DNA from: Nocardioides sp.
GTDB taxonomy: Bacteria; Actinomycetota; Actinomycetes; Propionibacteriales; Nocardioidaceae
Direction: 5' to 3'
Assembly (NCBI GenBank): GCA_025924815.1
Contig: JAICHQ010000012.1
Location: 1 to 51,785 of the forward strand
Length of the DNA stretch: 51,785 bases
The notes beneath the pieces are model-generated. The model searched no databases, was not told the origin of the DNA, and saw only the letters and a program-made list of their open reading frames with translations. Shown here in pieces: positions 42,694 through 51,118 of this stretch. The stretch's first letter is position 1, and each line of letters starts with the position of its first letter. Both the position numbers and the translations under genes were made by a program.

Positions 42694-44430
42694 TCAGGTG
42701 ACGGCGACGACCGGCAGCCGGAGCGCTGCCGGGGCGGAGTCCGGCACCGCCGGGTGGGTGGGCGCCACCGGCGTGACGGGTCGGTACGCCGTGCCGAGCG
42801 GTGGACGCGGATCATCTTGGTCGGCATTGGGCCAGAGGGCCATCGCGCGCTCGGCCTGTGCGGTGATCGTCAGCGACGGGTTGACGCCCAGGTTGGCCGA
42901 GATCGCCGACCCGTCGGCGATGTGCAGGCCGGGATGGCCGTAGACGCGCTGGTAGGCGTCGACGACGCCGGTCTCGGCCGAGTCGCCGATCGTGCAGCCG
43001 CCGATGAAGTGGGCGGTCAGCGGCCTGTTGAACGGCTCGCCGATGGAGCCGCCCGGCGTCCCGCCCATGATCTCCGCCATCCGCCGGACCACCTGGTTGG
43101 CCACCGGGATCCAGGTCGGGTTCGGCTCGCCGTGGCCCTGCCGCGACGTGAGCACGCGACGCCCCAGGCGACCCGTCCCGGTGAACACGGTGATCGAGTT
43201 GTCGCGGCTCTGCATGACCAGCGCGATCACGGCGCGCTCCGACCAGTGCCGCATGTCGTAGAGGTCGAGCACGCGGAGCTTCTGCCGCCACATCTCCTTC
43301 AGCCAGGTGCGCCACCGGGGCCCGAGGTCGCCGTCGGTGAGCACGGTCTGCAGCAGGGACATCGCGTTGCTTCCCCTGCCGTAGCGCACCGGCTCGATGT
43401 GGGTGTGCTCGTCGGGGTGGAACGACGAGGTGATGGCCACGCCCTGGGTGTAGTCGACGGTCGTGTCCGGGGCGATGGCGCCGAGAATCGACTCGGAGTT
43501 GGTGCGCGACAGGTGGCCGAGCCGGTCCGACAGCCCGGGCAGTTGACCCTCGTCCTTCATCCGGTGCAGCAGGCGCTGCGTCCCGAGCGCGGAGGCCGCG
43601 AGCACCACCTGGTCGGCGGTGATCACCCTGGTCGAGCCGGGCCGCCTGAGCTTTGCCTTGGTGTAGCGGACGTGGACGGCGTACCCGCCGCCCTCGGCGT
43701 CGGAGCGCGACTCGATCCGGGTGACCGTCGTCAGCGGCAGCACGCGGGCGCCGTTCTGCTCGGCGAGGTGGAGGTAGTTCTTCACCAGGGTGTTCTTGGC
43801 GTTGTGCCGGCAGCCGGTCATGCACTCGCCGCAGTGGCGACAGGGGTTGCGGTCGGGTCCGACGCCGCCGAAGTAGGGGTCGGGAACCTTCTCCGAAGGC
43901 TCCTGCGCGGGCCCCCCGAAGAACACTCCGACGGGGGTCGGGTGGAACGTCTCACCGACGCCGAGACCGTCCGCGACCTTCTTCATCACCTCGTCGGACG
44001 GCGTCATCCGCGGGTAGTCCGCCACGCCGAGCATCCGCTTGGCCTGGTCGTAGTACGGCGCGAGCTCGGCGCGCCAGTCGGTGATGTCCTTCCACGAGGG
44101 GTCGTCGTAGAACTGCGCCGGCGGCTCGTAGAGCGTGTTCGCATAGACCAGGGACCCGCCGCCGACGCCCGCTCCGGAGAGGATCAGGCAGTCTCTGAGG
44201 GCGTCGATGCGCTGGATGCCGTAGCACCCGATCTCGGGGCGGAACAGGAAGCGCCGGGCGTCGAACGACGTCGCCGCGAAGTCGGCGTCCGCGAAGCGCG
44301 CACCGGCCTCGAGCACGGCGACCCGGTAGCCCTTCTCGGTGAGCCGGAGGGCCGCGACCGACCCGCCGAACCCCGAGCCGACGACGAGCACGTCGTAGTC
44401 GGAGTCGCCCCGTCCGCCGGGCGGGACCAT
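42694..44430 (-). CDS. GMC family oxidoreductase, ChoD-like
   Basis: The enzyme (578 residues) is an FAD enzyme with the dinucleotide motif VLVVGSGFGGSVAALRL near residue 14, the GMC-type LSGAGVGGGSLVYANTL near 87, and a C-terminal GMC block HFIGGCTIGDSAETGVV and NPSLTITAQAERAM. A Cys-x2-Cys-x2-Cys-x3-Cys element (CRHCGECMTGC near 198) looks like an iron-sulfur or metal site. Length and position near guaB3 and guaA match mycobacterial ChoD, which is named cholesterol oxidase but whose activity is debated. The ATG overlaps the preceding stop by one base (TGATG). The frame is open far upstream, but that part is antisense to the aldehyde dehydrogenase gene. Confidence 0.88.
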   Translation of the reverse strand: MVPPGGRGDSDYDVLVVGSGFGGSVAALRLTEKGYRVAVLEAGARFADADFAATSFDARRFLFRPEIGCYGIQRIDALRDCLILSGAGVGGGSLVYANTLYEPPAQFYDDPSWKDITDWRAELAPYYDQAKRMLGVADYPRMTPSDEVMKKVADGLGVGETFHPTPVGVFFGGPAQEPSEKVPDPYFGGVGPDRNPCRHCGECMTGCRHNAKNTLVKNYLHLAEQNGARVLPLTTVTRIESRSDAEGGGYAVHVRYTKAKLRRPGSTRVITADQVVLAASALGTQRLLHRMKDEGQLPGLSDRLGHLSRTNSESILGAIAPDTTVDYTQGVAITSSFHPDEHTHIEPVRYGRGSNAMSLLQTVLTDGDLGPRWRTWLKEMWRQKLRVLDLYDMRHWSERAVIALVMQSRDNSITVFTGTGRLGRRVLTSRQGHGEPNPTWIPVANQVVRRMAEIMGGTPGGSIGEPFNRPLTAHFIGGCTIGDSAETGVVDAYQRVYGHPGLHIADGSAISANLGVNPSLTITAQAERAMALWPNADQDDPRPPLGTAYRPVTPVAPTHPAVPDSAPAALRLPVVAVT

Positions 44431-46046
44431 CACGCGCGCCCCAGCTTCTTCAGGACTCGCAGGCTCGCCGTCATCACCGTGCCGAACCGCTCGTCGGAGA
44501 GTCCGAAGCTCGGCGCGATCCGGGTCACCCGCTGCGTCGCGACCGACTGCGTCTCGGTGAAGCGGAGCACGCCCTCCGCGCCCTGCCGTCGTCCGAGACC
44601 CGACGAGCGCATCCCGCCCATCGGCGCCTCGACGCTGCCGAACGACGCGGCGAAGCCCTCGTTGACGTTGACGGTGCCACAGCGGATCCGGCGGGCCAGG
44701 GCGCGCGCCCGGGGGCCGTCCTGGCTGTAGATCGAGCCGTTGAGCCCGTACTCCCCGTCGTTGGCCCGAGCGACCGCCTCGGACTCGTCGTGGAAGCGGT
44801 ACGCCGCCACCACGGGCCCGAAGGTCTCGTGACCGAAGCAGGTCATCTCCGGCGTCACACCCTCGAGGATCGTCGGCTCGTAGAAGAACGGTCCGAGGTC
44901 GGGGCGCGGCCGGCCGCCGGTCAGGACCCGGGCACCCTTCGCGACCGCGTCGTCGACGTGCGCGATCACGGTCTCGAGCTGGCGGGCGCTGGTCAGCGAG
45001 CCCATGTCGTTGCCCCAGTCGATGGTCGTCCCGAGCGTCATCGCCTGCGTGCGGGCCACGAACCGCCCCATGAACCGGTCGTAGACCTGGTCGGCGACGA
45101 ACATCCGCTCCATCGACACGCACAGCTGGCCGGCGTTCGAGAAGGCGGCGCGCACGGCGCCCTCGGCGGCCTTCTCGATGTCGGCGTCGCGGAGCACGAG
45201 GATGGGGTTCTTCCCGCCGAGCTCGAGCGAGCAGCCGATCAGCCGCTCGGCGCAGCCGGTCGCCACCGACCTGCCGGTGGCGGTCGAGCCGGTGAAGCAG
45301 ATGTAGTCGGCGCGCTGGACGAGGGCCGGCCCGATCTCGGCGCCGGGCCCGGCGACCACCTGCCACAGGTCGGGCGGGAAGCCGGCCTCGTCGAGCAGCC
45401 GGGCGGCGAGCAGCGCCGACAGCATGGTCTGGGCGTCGGGCTTGGCCACGACCGCGTTGCCGGCGAGCAGGGCCGGGAGGCCGTCGCACAGCGCCATCGT
45501 GAACGGGTAGTTCCACGGGGAGATGACCCCGACGACCCCCTTGGGCAGGCGGTGGACGTCGACCCGGGTCAGCAGCGGGAACACGCCACGCACCCGGCGG
45601 CTGTCGAGGTGCTCGTGCGCGGTACGCCCGTAATAGCGCGCCGTCAGCGCGATGTGCATCGGCTCGTCGAAGGCGTGCTTGCGGGCCTTTCCGGACTCCA
45701 GGCAGATCAGGTCGAGGATCTCGCTCTGACGGTCGAGCACGAGGTCGTGCAGCCGCAGCAACGCGGCGGCGCGGACGTCGATCGGCGAACGCGCCCACGA
45801 CTCCTGGGCCCGCCTCGCGCGTCGGAACCCCTCCTCGACATCGGTCTCGGAGGACTGCGGGATGTGCGCGAGCGGCTGGTCGCCGATCGGCGACCGCACC
45901 TCCACGGTGCGACCCGACGTCGCCACGAGCCGCTCGGTCAGGTCGCGGACGTATCCGCGGTCGAGGGCGTAGGACGCCGTGGGGTCGTGCTCGGGGTCGT
46001 GCGGGCCCTCGACGAGGGGGCCGGAGGACGGGTGCCGGTCGCTCAT
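44430..46046 (-). CDS. Succinate-semialdehyde-type aldehyde dehydrogenase
   Basis: The protein (538 residues) belongs to the NAD(P)+ aldehyde dehydrogenase superfamily, closest to the actinobacterial succinate-semialdehyde dehydrogenase (GabD2-like) group. It shows ISPWNYPFTMALCDGLPAL near residue 185, the cofactor loop FTGSTATGRSV near 260, the general base Glu in LELGGKNP near 282 and the catalytic Cys in NAGQLCVSMERMF near 315. PMGGMRSSGLGRR lies near the end. The substrate is inferred from the family only. ATG 46046 is preferred over 46082 because TACCCT lies exactly 6 nt upstream. It is translationally coupled to the ChoD-like gene, so the two may act in sequence on an alcohol/aldehyde. 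Confidence 0.88.
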   Translation of the reverse strand: MSDRHPSSGPLVEGPHDPEHDPTASYALDRGYVRDLTERLVATSGRTVEVRSPIGDQPLAHIPQSSETDVEEGFRRARRAQESWARSPIDVRAAALLRLHDLVLDRQSEILDLICLESGKARKHAFDEPMHIALTARYYGRTAHEHLDSRRVRGVFPLLTRVDVHRLPKGVVGVISPWNYPFTMALCDGLPALLAGNAVVAKPDAQTMLSALLAARLLDEAGFPPDLWQVVAGPGAEIGPALVQRADYICFTGSTATGRSVATGCAERLIGCSLELGGKNPILVLRDADIEKAAEGAVRAAFSNAGQLCVSMERMFVADQVYDRFMGRFVARTQAMTLGTTIDWGNDMGSLTSARQLETVIAHVDDAVAKGARVLTGGRPRPDLGPFFYEPTILEGVTPEMTCFGHETFGPVVAAYRFHDESEAVARANDGEYGLNGSIYSQDGPRARALARRIRCGTVNVNEGFAASFGSVEAPMGGMRSSGLGRRQGAEGVLRFTETQSVATQRVTRIAPSFGLSDERFGTVMTASLRVLKKLGRA

Positions 46047-46058
46047 GTACCGAGGGTA
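46047..46058 (-). promoter_or_regulatory. Probable leaderless promoter (-10) of the aldehyde dehydrogenase
   Basis: TACCCT (46058-46053), six bases, then ATG 46046. It is immediately preceded by TTGACA, which is too close to serve as the matching -35. Confidence 0.5.
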
Positions 46059-46101
46059 TGTCAACAGCTTCGCCCGGGCCACGCGTCGGTCGGGCGAGGG
46101 G

Positions 46102-47850
46102 TCAGACGATGTCGGGGGCGCTGACGCGGGCCTCGTCGGCCTCCTGGTCGGTCAGCTTCTCCTGCGACTGTCGCTCGGCCTCGACCCGGCGCAGGTAGTG
46201 GTCGACCTCGTCGTCGCGCCTGGACCGGTCCCAGCCGAGCTCGGCGGCCATCAGGTCGGCAGCGGCGGTGACGGCCAGGGTGCCGCGGTCGAAGGTCTCG
46301 ATGGAGATCCGGGTGCGCCGGGCGAGGACGTCGTCGAGATGGCGGGCCCCCTCGTGGGTGACGGCGTAGACGACCTCGGCGGCCAGGTAGTCCTCGGTCC
46401 CGGGTAGCGGCGCCCCCAGCTCGGGGCGCGAGGCGACGAGGTCGAGGAGGTCGTCGACCAGTCCGCCGTACCGCCCCAGCAGGTGGTCGATCCGCCGGAC
46501 CTCGAGCCCCGAGCGACGGCTCAGGGCCACCCGCTGGTTGGTCCGGGTCAAGAAGCCGTCGGCGCCGAGCAGCGGCACCCGCTCGGTGTGGGACGGGGCG
46601 ACGCCCGGCCAGTCCCGCACGGCGAGGTCGACGGCGTCGCGCGCCATCACCCGGTACGTCGTGAGCTTGCCGCCGGCGATCAGCACCAGGCCGGGCACAG
46701 GGCTGACCACGGTGTGCTCGCGCGAGACCTTGGTGGTCGCCGACCTGGCCTCGCCCTCACCTCCCGAGCCGACCCCGCGACCGGGCTTGCCGGCGAGGAG
46801 GGGCCGCAACCCGGCGTACACGCCCTGCACGTCGGTGTGGTCCAGGGGCACCTTCAGCAGCGTGTTGACGTGCCCGAGGAGGTAGTCGATGTCGGTACGC
46901 GAGGCCGCGGGGTGTGCCAGGTCGAGGTCCCAGGCGGTGTCGGTGGTGCCGATGATCCAGTGTCGCCCCCACGGGATCACGAACAGCACCGACTTCTCGG
47001 TCTTGGTGATGAAGCCGCACTCGGACCGGATCCGGTCCCGCGGCACCACCAGGTGGATCCCCTTGCTGGCCTCGACGTCGAGCGAGGGCGGCCCGCCCAG
47101 CAGCCGCTCGACGTCGTCGGTCCAGACTCCGGCGGCGTTCAGGACGACCCGGGCGCGCACCTCGAGCTCGCGGTCCGACTCCAGATCGGTGGCGCGCACC
47201 CCGACCACGCGCTCGCCGTCGCGCAGGAAGCCGGTGACGCGGGTGCGGGTGGCGACCAGGGCGCCGTGGTGGGCGGCCGTCCGCGCCAGCGTCACGACCA
47301 GCCGCGCGTCGTCCACCTGGCAGTCGTAGTAGCGGACCGCGCCGCTGAGCGCGTCCGTGCGCAGGTCGGGCGCGATCCGGGCGACCTGCCTGCGGAACAG
47401 GTGCTTGTGCTTGGGCAGGCCCATCTCGTACTTGCCGACCATGGCCAGCCCGTCGTACAGGGCGAGCCCGGCGCCGACGTAGGGCCGCTCGTAGGTGTGG
47501 TGCAGCGGGTAGAGGAACGACACCGGACGCACCAGATGGGGGGCGAGCCGGGTGAGCAGCAGGCCGCGCTCCTCGAGGGCCTCGCGCACGAGCCCGAAGT
47601 CGAACATCTCCAGGTAGCGCAGGCCGCCGTGCACGAGCTTGCTCGACCGCGACGACGTGCCGCTGGCGAGGTCCCGCTGCTCGAGGAGCCCGACGCTGAG
47701 GCCCCGGGAGACCGCGTCGAGCGCGGCACCGGTGCCCACGACTCCCCCGCCGACCACCAGGACGTCGACCGGATCCGCGGCCGCCGCCGACAGCACGGCC
47801 AGCGCGTCGTCTCGCGCAGCGGGACTCAGAGCACTTGACTGGGACGCCAC
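46102..47850 (-). CDS. glpD: Aerobic glycerol-3-phosphate dehydrogenase
   Basis: GlpD (582 residues) oxidises glycerol-3-phosphate to DHAP at the membrane, passing electrons to quinone through FAD. Landmarks are VDVLVVGGGVVGTGAALDA near residue 28, SGTSSRSSKLVHGGLRYLE near 62, the Gly-rich AAGVWTDDVE and KGIHLVVPRDRI near 270, IGTTDTAWD near 310 and AGGKLTTYRVMARDAVDLA near 390. A C-terminal helical domain is also present. I start it at GTG 47850, with a GAGAGG site 8 nt upstream; the frame is open well beyond. It is followed 55 bp later by the aldehyde dehydrogenase gene, which has its own promoter. Confidence 0.95.
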   Translation of the reverse strand: MASQSSALSPAARDDALAVLSAAAADPVDVLVVGGGVVGTGAALDAVSRGLSVGLLEQRDLASGTSSRSSKLVHGGLRYLEMFDFGLVREALEERGLLLTRLAPHLVRPVSFLYPLHHTYERPYVGAGLALYDGLAMVGKYEMGLPKHKHLFRRQVARIAPDLRTDALSGAVRYYDCQVDDARLVVTLARTAAHHGALVATRTRVTGFLRDGERVVGVRATDLESDRELEVRARVVLNAAGVWTDDVERLLGGPPSLDVEASKGIHLVVPRDRIRSECGFITKTEKSVLFVIPWGRHWIIGTTDTAWDLDLAHPAASRTDIDYLLGHVNTLLKVPLDHTDVQGVYAGLRPLLAGKPGRGVGSGGEGEARSATTKVSREHTVVSPVPGLVLIAGGKLTTYRVMARDAVDLAVRDWPGVAPSHTERVPLLGADGFLTRTNQRVALSRRSGLEVRRIDHLLGRYGGLVDDLLDLVASRPELGAPLPGTEDYLAAEVVYAVTHEGARHLDDVLARRTRISIETFDRGTLAVTAAADLMAAELGWDRSRRDDEVDHYLRRVEAERQSQEKLTDQEADEARVSAPDIV

Positions 47851-47985
47851 GGCACGATCCTCTCTCACCCGCGCTCCTGACCCGGCAACCCGACCACCCG
47901 GCCGGGCGTCACAGTCCCGAGCTTGAGCGCCGAACCGACAGACACCAGCAGAACCAGCACCGGCGAGCGACCAGACGGAGGATGC

Positions 47986-49263
47986 GTGCGGACCCTGGCC
48001 AGGATCGGCGCCCTCGGCGTGTTCGTGACCCTTGCCCTGGCGGCGACCCTCCTGGCCGGCTCGGGCCCGCTGCGCGACGGCGACACCGCCGCCGCGGCGG
48101 GGCCACCCACGCCCTCGGCCCCGCCGACGGCTCCAGCGCCCACCGAGGCCCCGGTCCTGGTCCCGACCGACGTGCCAACGACCCCCACCCCGTCGGATCC
48201 CGGTGGCGACCCGCCGGCGCCACCTCGCACCGTGACGGTGCTGATGAGCGGCGACCTGCTGTGGCACAACACGGTGTGGGAGAGCGCGCACGAGGACGCC
48301 GTACGCCGCGGGCTCGGCCGGCGCTTCGACTTCGACCCGATGTTCTCGGCGATGAGGCCCCTCGTGGAGAGCGCCGACCTCGCGATCTGTCACGAGGAGG
48401 TGCCGTTCGCCGCCGACGACCGGCATCTGTCGAGCTATCCGGTCTTCGCGGCGCCCCCGGAGATCGCGCGCTGGATCGCCTCGATGGGCTGGGACGCCTG
48501 CACCACCGACTCCAACCACAGCATCGACCAGGGCGTCGACGGCCTGGTGCGTACCGCGAACCTGCTGGAGCGGGCCGGCGTCCGTCAGGTCGGCACGTTC
48601 CGGAGCGCGGCCGAGCGCCGGCGGCCGGTCGTCCTCACCACGTCCCAGGGCGTGCGGGTCGGCATCGTCGGCGGCACATACTCCCTCAACGGCTTCACCC
48701 TCCCGGCCGACCAGCGCTGGGCGGTCTCGATGTGGGACGCCGACAACCTGATCGCACAGGCGCGGGCCGCCAAGGCGGCGGGGGCCGACATCGTGCTGGT
48801 GCAGTACCACGGCGGCGACGAGTACTCGCGGCTCCCCAACGCCCAGCAGGTCGCCCTGGTACGCCGCCTCACCGCGAGCCCGTACGTCGACCTGGTCTTC
48901 GCCGAGCACGCCCACGTGGTCCAGCCGGTCACGAAGGTCAACGGGAAGTGGGTCGTCTACGGGATGGGCAACATGGTCGGCCAGAGCGACCCCACGTACC
49001 CCCGGGCCTATGAGGGGATCAGCGTCCGCTTCACGTTCGCCGAAGGCACGCACGGGTTCGCGGTGACCCGCGCGGCGTACGTCCCGACGTCGTGGAACGT
49101 CTACTCCCCCGGACATCCCATCCGCGTCCGGCCGGTGCTGGCCGCGCTCGCGCACGGCGACGGGGACCGCGCGCGGCTCCTGGAGGCCCGCCGGATGACC
49201 CGCATCGCGGTCGACGGCCTGAACCCGGACGGCGACACGACTCGCGGGCTTCGGGAGAACTGA
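47986..49263 (+). CDS. CapA-family protein (poly-gamma-glutamate synthesis-like phosphoesterase fold)
   Basis: The protein has 425 residues: a membrane anchor or signal segment (about 5-25), a Pro/Thr-rich linker (about 30-80), then a CapA/metallophosphoesterase-like domain. Typical pieces are VLMSGDLLWHN near residue 86, TDSNHSIDQGVDGL near 178 (the ANNHSxDxG position), GIVGGTYSLNG near 228 and the C-terminal FAEHAHVVQPV and YGMGNMVGQ. CapA is part of poly-gamma-glutamate export machines, but no capB or capC is nearby, so a general surface or lipid-linked phosphoesterase role is possible. GTG 47986 follows GGAGG by 4 nt; a TTG at 47923 is less likely. Confidence 0.85.
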   Translation: MRTLARIGALGVFVTLALAATLLAGSGPLRDGDTAAAAGPPTPSAPPTAPAPTEAPVLVPTDVPTTPTPSDPGGDPPAPPRTVTVLMSGDLLWHNTVWESAHEDAVRRGLGRRFDFDPMFSAMRPLVESADLAICHEEVPFAADDRHLSSYPVFAAPPEIARWIASMGWDACTTDSNHSIDQGVDGLVRTANLLERAGVRQVGTFRSAAERRRPVVLTTSQGVRVGIVGGTYSLNGFTLPADQRWAVSMWDADNLIAQARAAKAAGADIVLVQYHGGDEYSRLPNAQQVALVRRLTASPYVDLVFAEHAHVVQPVTKVNGKWVVYGMGNMVGQSDPTYPRAYEGISVRFTFAEGTHGFAVTRAAYVPTSWNVYSPGHPIRVRPVLAALAHGDGDRARLLEARRMTRIAVDGLNPDGDTTRGLREN

Positions 49264-49289
49264 CGGGGTTTGTGGGGTTTCATAGTCCC

Positions 49290-50579
49290 GTGGCCGAGGA
49301 GGTCGTCGCACTCTACGACGACGGGGGACATCCTCACGGGAGCGCCCCTCGTTCGCAGATGCGCGCCCAGAATCTCCGGCACGCGGCCACCGGCGTGGTC
49401 GTCCGCGACCCGTACGGCCGCATCTACGTGCATCGTCGTACGCCGACCAAGGACGTCTATCCCGCCCACTGGGACTACACCGCGGGCGGCGTGCTGCTGG
49501 CCGGAGAGGACCCCGTCGAGGGGGCGCGGCGCGAGCTCGCGGAGGAGCTCGGCGTCACCAGCGAGCTCGAGCCGCTCGGCGAGAGCGACTACTCCGACGG
49601 CCAGACGTCGTATCACTCCTTCGGCTTCGTCACGACCTGGGACGGGCCGATCACGCCGCAGCCCGAGGAGGTGGCGTACGGCGCGTGGCTGAGCGTCGAA
49701 CGGCTGCTGGACCGCCTGGCGGACCCCGAGGTCCCCTTCATGCCCGACACCCGGGCACTGTTCGACGACTGGCTGCGCGCACGGGCCGCCGACCGCAGCG
49801 AGACCCACCACGGCTGGGACACGACCGCGACGGTGGCCGAGGGCCGCTGGCTCGACCGGGTGCCCGCCTTCCCCGACGCCGAGACCCAGCTGCGCAACGA
49901 GGTGCGGCTGATGCCACGGCTCGCGCCGCTGCTGCCCCTCGACGTCCCGGTCCCGATCGTGCTCGACGAGTCACCGCTGCGCGTGCGTCATCGGCTCGTG
50001 GCCGGCGAGCTCGCGACCGCCGCGCCCCTCTCGCGCGACGACGGGCGCCGGTTCGGCGAGTTCCTCCGCGCCCTGCACGACATGCCGGTCAACATCTACG
50101 TCGAGTCCGGGATCCCGGAGCGGACCGCCGCCCGGGCCGAGCTCCTGGCCACCCTCGAGCGGATGCTCCACCGGGTCGTGCCGTTGGTCCCGCCCGAGCA
50201 CCAGGACGCCGCGCAGAGCCTCCTGCGCCGGGTCGCCCTGCCGACCCCGGCGACCCTCGTCCATGGAGACCTGGCCGCCCACCATGTGACCACGGACGCC
50301 GGCGGGATCGTCGGCGTCCTGGACTGGAAGGACGCCCGCGTCGCCGACCCCGCGGTCGATCTGGCGTGGCCGCTGTACGGCGCCCCCGAGCCGTTCTCCG
50401 AGGCCGTGGCGACGGCCTACCACGTCGATGACGACGAGCTGGGGCGGGCGCTGGACTGGCACCGCCTCGGCCCCTGGTACGAGGTCATGTGGGGCCAGGG
50501 CCCCGGCGGCCCCGAGCTGGTCGAGAGCGGCCTGCGCAGCCTCTGCGCCCTCCTCGACGTGAGGCTCAGCGCGGGATGA
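49290..50579 (+). CDS. NUDIX hydrolase - aminoglycoside phosphotransferase-like fusion
   Basis: The fusion has about 429 residues. The N-terminal NUDIX domain (about 10-160) has a complete NUDIX box at about 66-89 (Gly, Glu six residues on, then RELAEELGV). The C-terminal domain (about 185-425) is of the APH/choline-kinase type. The catalytic loop LVHGDLAAHHV has the Asp near residue 327 and the metal-binding Asp is in GVLDWKDARV, but the N-terminal kinase lobe is short. Both halves act on phosphate, so the product may process a nucleotide sugar, a coenzyme or an antibiotic-like molecule; the substrate is unknown. The start is uncertain (GTG 49290 or GTG 49272). The end overlaps the convergent LuxR-type gene by 14 bp. 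Confidence 0.82.
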   Translation: MAEEVVALYDDGGHPHGSAPRSQMRAQNLRHAATGVVVRDPYGRIYVHRRTPTKDVYPAHWDYTAGGVLLAGEDPVEGARRELAEELGVTSELEPLGESDYSDGQTSYHSFGFVTTWDGPITPQPEEVAYGAWLSVERLLDRLADPEVPFMPDTRALFDDWLRARAADRSETHHGWDTTATVAEGRWLDRVPAFPDAETQLRNEVRLMPRLAPLLPLDVPVPIVLDESPLRVRHRLVAGELATAAPLSRDDGRRFGEFLRALHDMPVNIYVESGIPERTAARAELLATLERMLHRVVPLVPPEHQDAAQSLLRRVALPTPATLVHGDLAAHHVTTDAGGIVGVLDWKDARVADPAVDLAWPLYGAPEPFSEAVATAYHVDDDELGRALDWHRLGPWYEVMWGQGPGGPELVESGLRSLCALLDVRLSAG

Positions 50580-50925
50580 CCAGCCGCGACTCATAGGCGA
50601 AGACCACGGCCTGCACGCGGTCGCGGAGGCCGAGCTTGGCCAGGACCCGCGCGACGTGGGTCTTGACGGTGGCGACCGACACGAACAGCTCGGCGGCGAT
50701 CTCGGCGTTGGTGGCGCCGGTGGCCATCGCCCGCAGGACGGTCAGCTCCCGATCGGTGAGCCGGGTCAGCTCGTCGGGCAGGGCCCGGGGACCGGACCCG
50801 TCCGGTCGGCGTCCGAGCGCCGACATCAGCTTCTCGACGGCCAGATCGTCGAGGTGCAGCGTGAGCGGTGTACGGCGGCCCCAACGGTCCTCGCCGGCCT
50901 CCCGCATCGTGGCCGCAATCGTCAT
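50566..50925 (-). CDS. Receiver-less LuxR-type DNA-binding protein
   Basis: The protein has 119 residues. The C-terminal half is a full LuxR/NarL helix-turn-helix (LTDRELTVLRAMATGATNAE, ELFVSVATVKTHVARVLAKLGLRDRVQAVVFAYES). The N-terminal ~55 residues are not a receiver domain and match nothing I recognise. ATG 50925 has a strong GGGGGAG site, so this is not a fragment of a longer protein in the window. It may be a constitutively binding or ligand-sensing regulator. The 193-bp upstream gap (50926-51118) contains two GTTGCACC copies (50994-50987 and 51043-51036, minus strand) but no clear promoter. Confidence 0.85.
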   Translation of the reverse strand: MTIAATMREAGEDRWGRRTPLTLHLDDLAVEKLMSALGRRPDGSGPRALPDELTRLTDRELTVLRAMATGATNAEIAAELFVSVATVKTHVARVLAKLGLRDRVQAVVFAYESRLVIPR

Positions 50926-51118
50926 GTCTCTCCCCCCTGGTCGACCACTGCGCCCCGCATGTCCTCCCCCCGGACGGACAGACTGCGGTGCAACGCAGGG
51001 TGAGCCAGATCGGCGTCCGGCACAACCCCCAGGAGGGTGCAACTTGTGGTCACGGACACCAACGAGCCAGATTCTCGACGTCTTGCGAGCCTCGACGGCA
51101 CCGGCTCGGGTGGCACGG

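Noticed and set aside
44431..45798. Upstream extension of the GMC oxidoreductase frame
   Set aside because: It overlaps the aldehyde dehydrogenase in another frame; the real start overlaps that gene's stop by one base.
47851..49311. Upstream extension of the glpD frame through the CapA gene
   Set aside because: Antisense to CapA, with repetitive Arg/Gly/Val translation; the FAD motif begins soon after GTG 47850.
50987..51043. Two GTTGCACC copies as a CRISPR-like or REP array
   Set aside because: Only two 8-bp copies 49 bp apart, with no further units.
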